From: Oceanobacillus arenosus
GTDB taxonomy: Bacteria > Bacillota > Bacilli > Bacillales > Amphibacillaceae
Direction: 5' to 3'
Assembly: GCF_003369575.1 (NCBI RefSeq)
Contig: NZ_PIOC01000001.1
Location: forward strand, 186,001 to 250,000
Length of the DNA stretch: 64,000 nt
A program made the translations under genes and the position numbers. Shown one piece after another: positions 1 through 8,403 of this stretch; position 1 is the first letter of the stretch; each line of letters opens with the position of its first letter. The notes beneath the pieces were generated by a model. It did no database searches and had not been told where the DNA came from. It saw only the letters and a list, made by a program, of their open reading frames with translations.

Positions 1-51
1 TGGTCTCGTTCCAAAGATAGTCATTACCTTAATACGTTTTGCCATTGTCAT
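1..51 (-). CDS. mnaA: UDP-N-acetylglucosamine 2-epimerase, first 17 codons (partial)
   Basis: Only the first 17 codons are in the window; the gene runs off the left edge. The readable N-terminus includes KVMTIFGTRP, the hallmark start of the non-hydrolysing UDP-GlcNAc 2-epimerase family (MnaA/WecB), which makes UDP-ManNAc for wall teichoic acid linkage units. A GGAGTG ribosome binding site lies 5-6 bases upstream of the ATG at 51. It follows upp on the same strand, an order common in Bacillaceae. The identification rests on a short stretch, but the motif is distinctive. Confidence 0.8.
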   Translation of the reverse strand, partial: MTMAKRIKVMTIFGTRP

Positions 52-91
52 TTTTCACTCCAAGTTCCTATTAGTGGAGCCCTTCGTAAAT

Positions 92-133
92 ACTTCCCGA
101 AGCTTCAGGTAAAATTCGGGAAGTGCCAGGCAC
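92..133. repeat. Hairpin plus GTGCCAGGCAC palindrome between upp and mnaA
   Basis: A 10-bp perfect inverted repeat (ACTTCCCGAA at 92-101 and TTCGGGAAGT at 115-124) directly abuts the palindrome GTGCCAGGCAC (123-133). There is no U-tract, so it is not a convincing terminator. The combination resembles REP-like intergenic palindromes seen in Bacillaceae; that family link is from memory and is inference. Confidence 0.4.
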
Positions 134-141
134 CCTATATC

Positions 142-771
<630 letters not shown>

Positions 772-807
772 TCACCGATCACTCCTTAAAATTATGATAT
801 CCTTAAA

Positions 808-836
808 ATTGTACTGAAAAAAGGAGTAGCTTTCAA
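808..836 (-). promoter_or_regulatory. Sigma-A-type promoter of upp
   Basis: On the minus strand TTGAAA (831-836) and TACAAT (808-813) are separated by exactly 17 bp, just beyond the glyA terminator and about 40 bp upstream of the upp start codon. Five of six bases match the consensus in both boxes. Confidence 0.65.
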
Positions 837-866
837 GTAATCTGGGAAATTTGTCGAAAAGAAATT

Positions 867-896
867 GTAAAAGGGACTTTCCAGCTGGAAAGTCCC
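867..896 (-). terminator. Rho-independent terminator of glyA
   Basis: A 12-bp-arm perfect palindrome (873-896, arms GGGACTTTCCAG and CTGGAAAGTCCC) lies immediately after the glyA stop codon, followed on the minus strand by TTTT. It separates glyA from the upp promoter. Confidence 0.75.
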
Positions 897-905
897 TGTA
901 TGTTT

Positions 906-2150
906 TCATGCCAATTGGCCATATAAAACAAATTTACTTGTTAATGCTTGCACACGATTTTTTGCGTCTGCTTGTATTGCCCTGTCTTCTGGATTTTTCA
1001 ATGAAAGGGCGATGATTGCTGCAATCTCCTTCATTTCTGTTTCACCAAATCCACGTGTTGTCACAGCTGCTGTTCCAATTCGAACTCCACTTGTAATAAA
1101 CGGGCTTTCTTTATCGAATGGTATCGTATTTTTATTCGTTGTGATACCAATGTCATCCAATACCTTTTCCGCCACTTTCCCCGTTAAACCTAAAGGAGTT
1201 ACATCAACGAGCAATAAATGATTATCCGTTCCCCCGGAAACAATACGCAATCCTTCTTCTGTAAGTGCATCGCTCAGTGTCTTGGCATTATCGATAATAT
1301 TCTTCGCATATACCTTGAATTCCGGTGACAAGGCCTCTTTAAATGCAACTGCCTTCGCCGCAATAATGTGCATCAATGGGCCACCTTGGATTCCTGGGAA
1401 TACAGATTTATCGATTTGCTTTGCATACTTTTCCTTACACATAATGATTCCACCACGAGGACCTCTTAATGTTTTATGTGTTGTCGTTGTCACAAAATCT
1501 GCATACTCCACAGGATTTTGGTGGTAGCCAGCTGCAACGAGTCCAGCAATATGGGCCATATCAACCATTAACAGTGCATCGATTTCATCTGCAATTTCTT
1601 TTAATTTAGCAAAATCAATTGCACGAGAATATGCGGAAGCACCGGCAACAATTAATTTAGGCTTCACTTCTTTTGCCTTTTCTAATACGACGTCATAATC
1701 GAGCGTTTCAGTTTCTTTGTCCACACCATAATCAACAAAGTTATACTGTTTTCCACTAAAGTTCACAGGGCTACCATGTGTCAAATGCCCACCATGATTT
1801 AGGTTCATTCCTAAAACTGTATCCCCATGTTCTAGCACTGTAAAGTAAACCGCCATATTAGCCTGTGCGCCTGAATGTGGTTGAACATTTACATGTTCTG
1901 CACCGAATAATTGCTTCGCCCGGTCACGAGCTAAGTTTTCTACGACATCGACATGCTCGCAACCACCATAATATCTTTTTCCTGGATATCCTTCTGCATA
2001 TTTATTGGTTAACACAGAACCCATCGCTTCCATAACCGCTTCAGAGACAAAGTTCTCAGACGCAATTAATTCAATGTTGTTCTGTTGACGCTTCTTCTCT
2101 GCTTGAATTGCTGCAAATACTTCCGGATCTGCTTGTTTTATATGTTCCAT
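906..2150 (-). CDS. glyA: Serine hydroxymethyltransferase
   Basis: PLP enzyme interconverting serine plus tetrahydrofolate and glycine plus 5,10-methylene-tetrahydrofolate, the main cellular source of one-carbon units. At 414 residues it has the standard length. The PLP lysine is Lys226 in [14 protein letters not shown], and the N-terminal [11 protein letters not shown] motif is present. The start ATG at 2150 has a GGGGGG ribosome binding site. It sits between ywlG and upp as in B. subtilis and ends in a strong hairpin. Confidence 0.98.
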   Translation of the reverse strand: MEHIKQADPEVFAAIQAEKKRQQNNIELIASENFVSEAVMEAMGSVLTNKYAEGYPGKRYYGGCEHVDVVENLARDRAKQLFGAEHVNVQPHSGAQANMAVYFTVLEHGDTVLGMNLNHGGHLTHGSPVNFSGKQYNFVDYGVDKETETLDYDVVLEKAKEVKPKLIVAGASAYSRAIDFAKLKEIADEIDALLMVDMAHIAGLVAAGYHQNPVEYADFVTTTTHKTLRGPRGGIIMCKEKYAKQIDKSVFPGIQGGPLMHIIAAKAVAFKEALSPEFKVYAKNIIDNAKTLSDALTEEGLRIVSGGTDNHLLLVDVTPLGLTGKVAEKVLDDIGITTNKNTIPFDKESPFITSGVRIGTAAVTTRGFGETEMKEIAAIIALSLKNPEDRAIQADAKNRVQALTSKFVLYGQLA

Positions 2151-2270
2151 TTGATTTCCCCCCTATGTAGACTATTAGATTCTATTGTAGCGTTTTCTCT
2201 GAAAAATTGATATATAAAATACAGATTATTCGTAGAATAGGTTATCCATTGTTTCCGCTCTACTGTATTG

Positions 2271-2837
2271 TTAATTATCTTCCCTTGTATCATCATAATT
2301 TGCTCGTTTTCCGCCAATTAATTTTGGTCTACTATATGCGCCAGTAATTCTTGCTTCGCCAATCGTTCGCTGTGTAAAGCGTAATGGTACGGCAACATGC
2401 TTCATATGCATTCCAATCATCGTCTCACCGATATCAATTCCTGCATTTGCTACAATGTGTTCAACGAGAACAGGATCGTTCATGTGTTTGTATGCATAAG
2501 ATGCCATTGATCCACCCGCCGTTGGTACAGGAACAGCAGCAACTTCTTCTAGTCGATTTGCACGCATCGTTTCTCTTTCCACGACAAGTGCACGATTTAA
2601 ATGCTCACAACATTGAAATGCAAGCACTACATTTTCCTTTTGTAGTAGCCTTTGCAATGCTGTAAAAATACTGCCAGCTACTTCTACACTTCCAGCAGTA
2701 CCTATATGTTTCCCAATCACTTCACTAGTAGAACAACCAATAACAAATACATCTCCAGCATGCAGATGGCCGCTCTCAAGCCATTCATTCACAACAATAT
2801 CTATATCATTCTGTACCTTTTGGTTTAATTCCTTCAT
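2271..2837 (-). CDS. ywlG: YwlG/TIGR01440 family protein (UPF0340)
   Basis: Conserved cytosolic protein of unknown biochemical function, found beside rpiB and glyA in Bacillaceae. It starts MKELNQKVQNDIDIVV and contains the family signature around FVIGCSTSEVIGKHIG. A TTG codon directly precedes the ATG; I chose the ATG at 2837 because GGTGGGG lies at a good distance from it. About 188 residues, typical. No catalytic motif that I can name is visible. Confidence 0.88.
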   Translation of the reverse strand: MKELNQKVQNDIDIVVNEWLESGHLHAGDVFVIGCSTSEVIGKHIGTAGSVEVAGSIFTALQRLLQKENVVLAFQCCEHLNRALVVERETMRANRLEEVAAVPVPTAGGSMASYAYKHMNDPVLVEHIVANAGIDIGETMIGMHMKHVAVPLRFTQRTIGEARITGAYSRPKLIGGKRANYDDTREDN

Positions 2838-2862
2838 CAATTACACCCCACCATGTTTATGA

Positions 2863-2897
2863 TTAAATGACCAAGCCACCTTTTGCGACTTGGTCAT
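2863..2897 (-). terminator. Hairpin between rpiB and ywlG
   Basis: Nine-bp arms ATGACCAAG (2867-2875) and CTTGGTCAT (2889-2897) lie right after the rpiB stop codon. The following U-run is weak on the minus strand, so it may only attenuate transcription into ywlG. Confidence 0.5.
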
Positions 2898-2900
2898 CTT

Positions 2901-3338
2901 TTATCCTAAGTAATTCTTAATTTTATCAAGTCGATCTGCATGACGACCTGCTTCAAATTCCGTTTCCAGCCATATCTTGGCAATCTCTCTTGCTAAACCT
3001 GGTCCAATCACACGTTCACCCATTGTAATGACATTTGTATTATTATGCTGACGAGTCAGCTTTGCACTATAAATATCATGGACAACCGTTGCACGGATTC
3101 CATTTACTTTATTCGCAGCAATTGACATGCCGATGCCAGTCCCACAAATAAAAATACCACGATCAAATTCACCACTAGCTACACGTTCCGCTGCAGGAAG
3201 GGCATAATCTGGATAATCGACAGATGTTTCACAGGTACAGCCAGTATCCTCATATTCGATACCCATTTCCTCTAATAGATCCTTCATTTCATTTCTTAAT
3301 GTCATCCCAGCATGATCCCCAGTAATAATCACTTTCAT
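2901..3338 (-). CDS. rpiB: Ribose-5-phosphate isomerase B
   Basis: Isomerase of the RpiB/LacAB family for the non-oxidative pentose phosphate pathway (B. subtilis YwlF). The 145-residue protein begins MKVIITGDHAGMTLRNEM and keeps the family phosphate-binding start (GDHAG) and the CGTGIGMSIAANK segment carrying the active-site cysteine. AGAGGAGG lies upstream of the ATG. Between it and the preceding chemotaxis gene lies a repeat element (3368-3600), so it may not be strictly co-transcribed with that gene. Confidence 0.95.
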   Translation of the reverse strand: MKVIITGDHAGMTLRNEMKDLLEEMGIEYEDTGCTCETSVDYPDYALPAAERVASGEFDRGIFICGTGIGMSIAANKVNGIRATVVHDIYSAKLTRQHNNTNVITMGERVIGPGLAREIAKIWLETEFEAGRHADRLDKIKNYLG

Positions 3339-3367
3339 GCTTCTTCCTCCTCTTTTCCTGTCTAGTT

Positions 3368-3600
3368 CTAAACGGGCGCTTGCGCTTTTGTTTTAGATTA
3401 GGAAATTATAAAAATTTCCCTTTTACAATTTTCTTGACAAGCTAGGCCGCGTCCAGCTCCAGCGCCCAGCGACTAGCGAGACTTCCCTCACCTCCGTACG
3501 ATAAGTCAACATCGATTCGCTTACGCTCCTCGTGTTTCCTTTATCTCCTGCGGCTCAGTCCAGTCCGTACGTCGCTAAACGGGCGCTTGCGCTTTTGTTC
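3368..3600 (-). repeat. Intergenic repeat family A, copy 1
   Basis: Read on the minus strand, the element starts immediately after the stop codon of the transducer gene with CAAAAGCGCAAGCGCCCG and runs through a segment nearly identical to copy 2 (45512-45692), sharing TAGCGAGACTTCCCTCACC, TTCCTTTATCTCCT and GTCCGTACGTC blocks. Copy 1 lacks about 40 internal bases that copy 2 has around GTTCGACGTGTCGAAC. A 25-bp piece of the element end (3575-3599) is repeated directly at 3368-3392. No ORF is supported here. Confidence 0.8.
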
Positions 3601-4893
3601 TTAGTTCACAGTAAATTTATTGATTTGCTTATTTAATTTTTCTGCTTGATTTTCAATTTCTAATGCTAATTCATCGACTTGTTCAATGGTAGCAATTTGT
3701 TCTTGGATTGCTGCATTTACCTCTTCCGCTCCTGCCGATGTTTCCTCAGCAATTGCTGCCACTTCTTGTGACTGTCTTACCGTATCCTGGATCGATGTAA
3801 TTTGCTGATCCACCAGCATTGTAATGCTATCAATTTCTGCTGCAACATCGATAACAGATCCTGACATTTTTTCAAAAGCAAGGTTCGTTTCTTTTCCATT
3901 TTCAGATTCATTTCTTGCATAAACGACATTTTCGTTAATCTTCACAACAACACGATTAACATCCTCTTGAATGGACTGGATTAAATTACCAATCCGTTGA
4001 ACCGCCTGTGCACTCTGATCGGCTAATTTGCGAACTTCTTCCGCTACAACTGCAAAACCTCTGCCATGCTCCCCAGCTCTAGCCGCTTCAATCGAAGCAT
4101 TTAATGCAAGCAGATTTGTCTGTTCAGCAATCTCTCCAACCATTGAAATAATCGATTCAACTTGCAATGTATTTTGTTTCAAATGATCAACATCCTGTAA
4201 GGAATGTTCTTGCTCTTCTGCTAGCTTCTTAATACCTTCTACTAGTTGATTGACCACTTCTCTACTTGTATTTAATGTATCAAGCATTTGTGCAGATTTA
4301 TCCTTTGACTGTCCAGCCTTCTCTTGAACTTTTATCGCCAGTCCAGTTGCCAACTCTACCGCCTCTGCAGTATTTTGGATTGCTTCAGAGGAGCTTTCCG
4401 CACCTCGTGAAATTTCATCAATGGACGTGCCGATTACGCGTGAGTGCTGTGCTGCTTTATGTGAAGCTGTTTTCATCTGCATTACAGCTTCATTCGTACT
4501 AGCAAAATGGATATCAATATTATGTACAATCGTATTCAGGTTTTTTAGCATCATATCAAAGGCAATCGACAATGCACGAATCTCATCCTCTGATTTAGGG
4601 ATATTCACAACCTGATTCAAATTTCCTTTTGCCGCATCTGATGCAACCTTTTCTAATCTAGCTAGCGGTTTCGTAATAACACTAGATGCAAAATAAGCAA
4701 GTATCCCTGACCAAATAATCCCTAATCCTAGGATAATCACGGTATACCAATTAAATGGAATATCCCAGAAATCTTGAACATAATCATAAAGTAAATAAAG
4801 AAAACCCACACTCGTGCCATATGTAATAATTGCTAAAATCGTAGTAAAACAAACTAATTTCCATCGTAGGCTAAATCGATAGTTGTCCTTCAT
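3601..4893 (-). CDS. Methyl-accepting chemotaxis-type transducer without a periplasmic sensor
   Basis: 430-residue membrane signal transducer. Two transmembrane helices (about 12-34 and 48-68) are separated by only a dozen or so outside residues, so there is no extracellular ligand domain. A HAMP domain follows (about 70-122), then the cytoplasmic coiled-coil signalling domain with the conserved hairpin tip [20 protein letters not shown] near residue 255, where CheA/CheW bind in this family. No C-terminal CheR-binding tail. It begins 15 bases after ywlE and is followed by rpiB. It may sense membrane state or cytoplasmic signals; that is inference. Confidence 0.9.
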   Translation of the reverse strand: MKDNYRFSLRWKLVCFTTILAIITYGTSVGFLYLLYDYVQDFWDIPFNWYTVIILGLGIIWSGILAYFASSVITKPLARLEKVASDAAKGNLNQVVNIPKSEDEIRALSIAFDMMLKNLNTIVHNIDIHFASTNEAVMQMKTASHKAAQHSRVIGTSIDEISRGAESSSEAIQNTAEAVELATGLAIKVQEKAGQSKDKSAQMLDTLNTSREVVNQLVEGIKKLAEEQEHSLQDVDHLKQNTLQVESIISMVGEIAEQTNLLALNASIEAARAGEHGRGFAVVAEEVRKLADQSAQAVQRIGNLIQSIQEDVNRVVVKINENVVYARNESENGKETNLAFEKMSGSVIDVAAEIDSITMLVDQQITSIQDTVRQSQEVAAIAEETSAGAEEVNAAIQEQIATIEQVDELALEIENQAEKLNKQINKFTVN

Positions 4894-4908
4894 ACGTCAT
4901 CCTCCATA

Positions 4909-5514
4909 TTACCTATCTATTTTCTTTATAAGTAAACGGATATACGCATCCATCTCCTTAAATGTTGCTTCATAAATTGCTAGATCTCCACCAAATGGAT
5001 CAGGAATATCATAATTGATTAGATTCGATTCAAGTCTACGAATATGCTCGATATCGTTCACTAAATGTTTCCCAAGCATATCATTTAACTGGATATGATT
5101 ATATTTCATTTGATTTTCTTGAATAAATAAGGATCGCTTCTCCTCGTAATCTGCATAGGATTTCTTTAATTCCTGCCATACTTCTTTATCGGCTTCCGAA
5201 ATGAATTCCTTTAGTGTATAATATTTTTCCTGAAAATCAGGGAAATCGATAATTAATGATTGCTTATGCTGCGTTGTCATCGTTAAAACTACATCAGACC
5301 AGTTCAATAACTGATTGGTCACGGCTTGTGATTGATGGTTAATCGCTATTCCATGTCGCTCTAATACTTTGATTGTATTAGGGTTTGCTTGTTGTTTCCC
5401 ACCTGCAAAAATCCCCGCAGATTGTACTTCAGCATTTGGCATCCTATCTCTTAAAATCGCCTCTGCCATTGGGCTCCGACATGTATTTCCCGTACAAACA
5501 AATAGTATCTTCAT
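4909..5514 (-). CDS. ywlE: Protein-arginine phosphatase, enlarged YwlE
   Basis: Low-molecular-weight phosphatase fold. The P-loop CTGNTCRS starts at Cys7 and has Thr11, the residue that in B. subtilis YwlE favours phosphoarginine over phosphotyrosine; the general-acid loop DIPDPFGGD is present near the C-terminus. YwlE reverses McsB arginine phosphorylation that tags proteins for ClpCP. At 201 residues this copy is about 50 longer than the usual 150: the extra, charged helical stretch lies before DIPDPFGG (about residues 95-145). Context (ywlC-mntP-ywlE-rpiB) matches the orthologue. Confidence 0.92.
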   Translation of the reverse strand: MKILFVCTGNTCRSPMAEAILRDRMPNAEVQSAGIFAGGKQQANPNTIKVLERHGIAINHQSQAVTNQLLNWSDVVLTMTTQHKQSLIIDFPDFQEKYYTLKEFISEADKEVWQELKKSYADYEEKRSLFIQENQMKYNHIQLNDMLGKHLVNDIEHIRRLESNLINYDIPDPFGGDLAIYEATFKEMDAYIRLLIKKIDR

Positions 5515-5653
5515 AGAGAGCCTCCATTTGGAATTTTATAGTATAAATATACCATAATACCTAGACATTTGACAGGTAATGTTGGACATCATGGGGCTGT
5601 GCAGATTTTCACCAAATGAGATTTAAGCTTGGTAAACGAAGGATTAGTAGGGG

Positions 5654-6208
5654 TTAACCAAATAGCAACCTTAGTCCGAATCCCAATAATATACTTCCGC
5701 CTAAAATCTCGCTATATTTCCCTAAAAAGCCGTGTACTTTCCTTCCTAGCAACATACCAATCCAGGAAAGAATCATACTTGATGCACCAAATAAAATAAG
5801 CGCGAGAGCTGTTTTCACTCCAGATATCCCAAGACTAAGGCCAATCGAAAAGCTATCCAAGCTTACCGTAAATGCAACAACAAGAAGGCCAATTCCAAAT
5901 GGTTGGATTAGCTTCTTTGCTTCACGTTGAAAGGCAGAAAAGGCCATCTGTGCACCAATTCCTACCAGTAAAAGCCCAGCCGCAATAGTGGTCATATTTC
6001 CAATTTGTCCTGAGATAACTTTCCCTAATAAGATACCGATAAAAGGCATCATAATGTGAAAAATACCAATAGTAAAACCGATAAGCGCGATTCGCTTAAG
6101 TCGCAATTCCTGCATCCCCATAGCAAGACTAAGGGAAAATGCATCCATTCCTAATGCAACAGCCATAAACAACAATGCAATCAGCTCATGAATAATATAC
6201 TCTGACAT
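5654..6208 (-). CDS. mntP: Manganese efflux pump MntP
   Basis: Small polytopic membrane protein (about 184 residues, six predicted helices) exporting Mn(II). The two-fold pseudo-repeat with acidic membrane motifs is visible: VALGMDAFSLSLAMG in the first half and AFTVSLDSFSIGLSLG in the second. I start it at the ATG at 6208, not 39 bases further up, because GGGGGAG lies five bases before it and the family starts with a short N-terminus. That ribosome binding site is buried in a 17-bp hairpin (6214-6260). It occupies the ywlD position of B. subtilis. Confidence 0.93.
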   Translation of the reverse strand: MSEYIIHELIALLFMAVALGMDAFSLSLAMGMQELRLKRIALIGFTIGIFHIMMPFIGILLGKVISGQIGNMTTIAAGLLLVGIGAQMAFSAFQREAKKLIQPFGIGLLVVAFTVSLDSFSIGLSLGISGVKTALALILFGASSMILSWIGMLLGRKVHGFLGKYSEILGGSILLGFGLRLLFG

Positions 6209-6213
6209 CGAGT

Positions 6214-6260
6214 CTCCCCCTAGGACATGCTTCTTTACTATATGCATGTCCTAGGGGGAG
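6214..6260 (-). promoter_or_regulatory. Hairpin sequestering the mntP ribosome binding site
   Basis: Two perfectly complementary 17-base arms, 6214-6230 (CTCCCCCTAGGACATGC) and 6244-6260, with a 13-base loop, sit directly in front of mntP. In the minus-strand RNA the downstream arm ends in AGGGGGAG, which is the only plausible Shine-Dalgarno sequence for the ATG at 6208. No U-tract follows, so it is not a terminator. Translational control is the obvious reading; what would open the hairpin is unknown. Confidence 0.7.
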
Positions 6261-6322
6261 TATGAAGGATTAGACGTTACTTTTTTACCTATTCTAATCT
6301 AAGTTTGCGATCATAAACACAG

Positions 6323-7351
6323 TTAGATCGTTAAATATTTACTTGCAGCTTTTTTCAATCGATTCATTACCGCTTGGCCGATCCCTTCCTCTGAAAAGGC
6401 TTCGCAGATAATTAGATCAATATCGCTTGCCTTATATTTACGTAGGGCTTCATATAAATTGGAAGCAATTTCGTCGATATTATTTCCAAGGGTGAATATT
6501 TCCTCTGCATGCAAAAGACTTGCCGTTTCAGCACTTGCTAAAATGGCAAGTCGCACCCCACTCGCCTTTTCCTTGTCAATTACCTTTTGTATCTCAAGTG
6601 GGGTACCTTTAATTAGCCATAATGGAACTTCTGGGGAATAATGTCGATATTTCATCCCAGGTGCTTTTGGTCGATCTGTCGCATTTGTTAAAGCTGGATC
6701 AACATTAACTTCCCCAATCACTGCCTGTAGCTGTTCTGCCGTGACACCGCCTGGCCTAAGGATTGTTGGTATGGCCTCTGTACAATCAATAACTGTTGAT
6801 TCAACTCCAACTCCTGTTGCACCGCCATCAAGAATTCCAGCAATTTTCCCATGCAAGTCTTCATAAACATGATTTGCAGTTGTTGGACTTGGTTTCCCAG
6901 AGATGTTTGCACTTGGTGCTGCGATTGGGATATCACAATTTTTCAGTAATGCTTGCGCAACAGGATGACTAGGAATCCGAACACCAATTGTGGATAAGCC
7001 CGCTGTCACATTTGCCGCACATGTGCCATTGCTCGGTAATACATACGTTATCGGTCCTGGCGAAAACGTATCCATCAATTTCTCGACGTATGGCTGAATG
7101 TTATCCACAAGCTTCATTAACTGCTCCTTTGTCGCAACATGGGCAATTAGTGGATTATCCTGTGGACGTCCCTTTGCCTTGAAGATCTTAGCAACTGCCT
7201 CTGCATTTGTTGCATCTGCCCCAAGTCCATACACCGTCTCCGTTGGGAAGGCTACGGTTTCTCCTCGTTTTAGTAGTACTGCAGCTTGATTTATCACTTG
7301 AATATTGTCTGTTTCATTATCTTTTATTGTCCATTGTAATGTCTCTACCAT
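6323..7351 (-). CDS. ywlC: L-threonylcarbamoyladenylate synthase (Sua5/YwlC type)
   Basis: Makes threonylcarbamoyl-AMP from threonine, bicarbonate and ATP for the t6A37 modification of ANN-decoding tRNAs, together with TsaB/D/E. The YrdC domain covers about residues 20-210 with AFPTETVYGLGADA, KGRPQDNPLI and APSANISGKPSPT motifs; a Sua5 C-terminal domain follows (about 240-342) after the linker motif APGMKYRHYSP. Start at the ATG at 7351, preceded by GAGGGA; an upstream extension is possible but runs through DnaA boxes. The 342-residue length is normal. DnaA boxes upstream suggest control by DnaA. Confidence 0.95.
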   Translation of the reverse strand: MVETLQWTIKDNETDNIQVINQAAVLLKRGETVAFPTETVYGLGADATNAEAVAKIFKAKGRPQDNPLIAHVATKEQLMKLVDNIQPYVEKLMDTFSPGPITYVLPSNGTCAANVTAGLSTIGVRIPSHPVAQALLKNCDIPIAAPSANISGKPSPTTANHVYEDLHGKIAGILDGGATGVGVESTVIDCTEAIPTILRPGGVTAEQLQAVIGEVNVDPALTNATDRPKAPGMKYRHYSPEVPLWLIKGTPLEIQKVIDKEKASGVRLAILASAETASLLHAEEIFTLGNNIDEIASNLYEALRKYKASDIDLIICEAFSEEGIGQAVMNRLKKAASKYLTI

Positions 7352-7407
7352 GATCGTTCCCTCTTTTCTATATTCTATTTTAGAGGATAAAGTCGATTTT
7401 CGCAAAA

Positions 7408-7672
7408 TGTGGATAAGTGGGGTAAAACGTAAAAAATCCTCTGAATAGTTATCCACAGGATTTTTCTTGTTATTGAAGGAAGGATAGGACGAAATAGCTA
7501 ATTATACACAAATTTTGTTCCATACTAACAGTTTTTTCACAAGTTATTAACACCCACCTGTTGATAATGTGCATAAGTTAACGTTTGCAGTTATTTGATT
7601 CTTATAAACGTTCTTTATTAAGGAACTTGATATGACCACCATTTCCCTTTTGAAATTGGATGTTTATCCACA
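7408..7672. promoter_or_regulatory. DnaA-box cluster upstream of ywlC
   Basis: Three perfect TTATCCACA boxes occur at 7408-7416 (minus), 7449-7457 (plus) and 7664-7672 (plus, inside the 3' end of the next gene). Near-consensus boxes are TTATACACA at 7502-7510, TTATCAACA at 7559-7567 (minus) and TTATGCACA at 7568-7576 (minus). B. subtilis has a known stable DnaA-binding region at ywlC, so the cluster appears conserved. Whether it titrates DnaA or regulates ywlC is inference. Confidence 0.8.
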
Positions 7673-8019
7673 AACGGCGTATTGTTTTGTCGATGAAATT
7701 GTAATGCATCTAATAAAATATCCACAACTGGTTGATGACTATTTACATACACACTTTTCGCGCGCTTTTCCTTCGCCATCACGAGAATAGTCTCAAGCAA
7801 GAATGGTAATTTATTTGCTGCTGATTTCGTAATATAAAGCTGTTTTAGCCAATAATCATCCTGTTCGACTGGATCTAACGTAAAGCAGCCTTCAATCTCG
7901 GAATGATTTTCAACAACATAGCCCGAAGTTAATATAGCCTTACTATCTAAGCTTATGTTTTGTTCAAAAAACTTTTTCAACTTTCCTTCCTCTGCATGGC
8001 GTGCTAGAATTACCCTCAT
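7618..8019 (-). CDS. ywlB: YwlB-like protein, probable GNAT fold
   Basis: 133-residue cytosolic protein starting MRVILARHAEEGKLKKFF at the ATG at 8019, with AGGGAGAT upstream. The middle (GCFTLDP, LKQLYITKSAANK, LLETILVMAKEKRAKSVYVNS) has the strand-helix pattern of a GCN5-related acetyltransferase core, but the canonical Q/RxxGxG/A acetyl-CoA loop is not clear. Position between ywlC and spoIIR fits B. subtilis YwlB. Substrate unknown. One perfect DnaA box lies within its last codons. Confidence 0.65.
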   Translation of the reverse strand: MRVILARHAEEGKLKKFFEQNISLDSKAILTSGYVVENHSEIEGCFTLDPVEQDDYWLKQLYITKSAANKLPFLLETILVMAKEKRAKSVYVNSHQPVVDILLDALQFHRQNNTPFVDKHPISKGKWWSYQVP

Positions 8020-8125
8020 CTTATCTCCCTCTTCTCTTATTAATAATAGAATGATAGAAATACCCTTTGCCATTGGCTGATTTCAAATAGATAATTCGGT
8101 TATCAAGTATAGAGCATAGTTGTGT

Positions 8126-8345
8126 AGTTGAAATAAAGTGCGGATTAGTGATAATTTTAATTTCAGATCTGGACGGACGTTGCTGTTCACACCTAAGTTT
8201 ACATTCTAGTGCTTCAATCAACTACGATTGTTAATGGTAAGCCGCTCTTTTAAATGTGATTTTTTCAACCCCAGCGGAAGAAATATACGAAGACTCCTGC
8301 GGGAAGAAGAGCCTAGAACACTAAACTAGTCCGCAGTTTATCTAA
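8126..8345 (+). repeat. Intergenic repeat family B, copy 1 (collapsed core)
   Basis: Starts AGTTGAAATAAAGTGCGG and shares ordered blocks with the copy at 37902-38213: GATTTCAGATCTG-like, GTGGTAAGCC-like, CCCAGCGGAAGAAATA and GACTCCTGCGGGAAGAAGAGCCTAG. After that block it jumps straight to the far end (AAACTAGTCCGCAGTTTATCT), so the second half of the palindromic core is missing. It fills most of the ywlB-spoIIR gap and has no supported gene. Confidence 0.75.
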
Positions 8346-8403
8346 ATAACAGTAAACAATAAGAATGAATCCTTTCTATTATCTTATGCAGATACTAGAG
8401 AAA

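Noticed and set aside
6208-6330. yybP-ykoY manganese riboswitch upstream of mntP
   Set aside because: I could not find the conserved internal loops; only a simple 17-bp hairpin is present.
8021-8221. Minus-strand 66-codon ORF upstream of ywlB
   Set aside because: It is mostly repeat sequence and has no start signal; its frame only overlaps the real ywlB start region.
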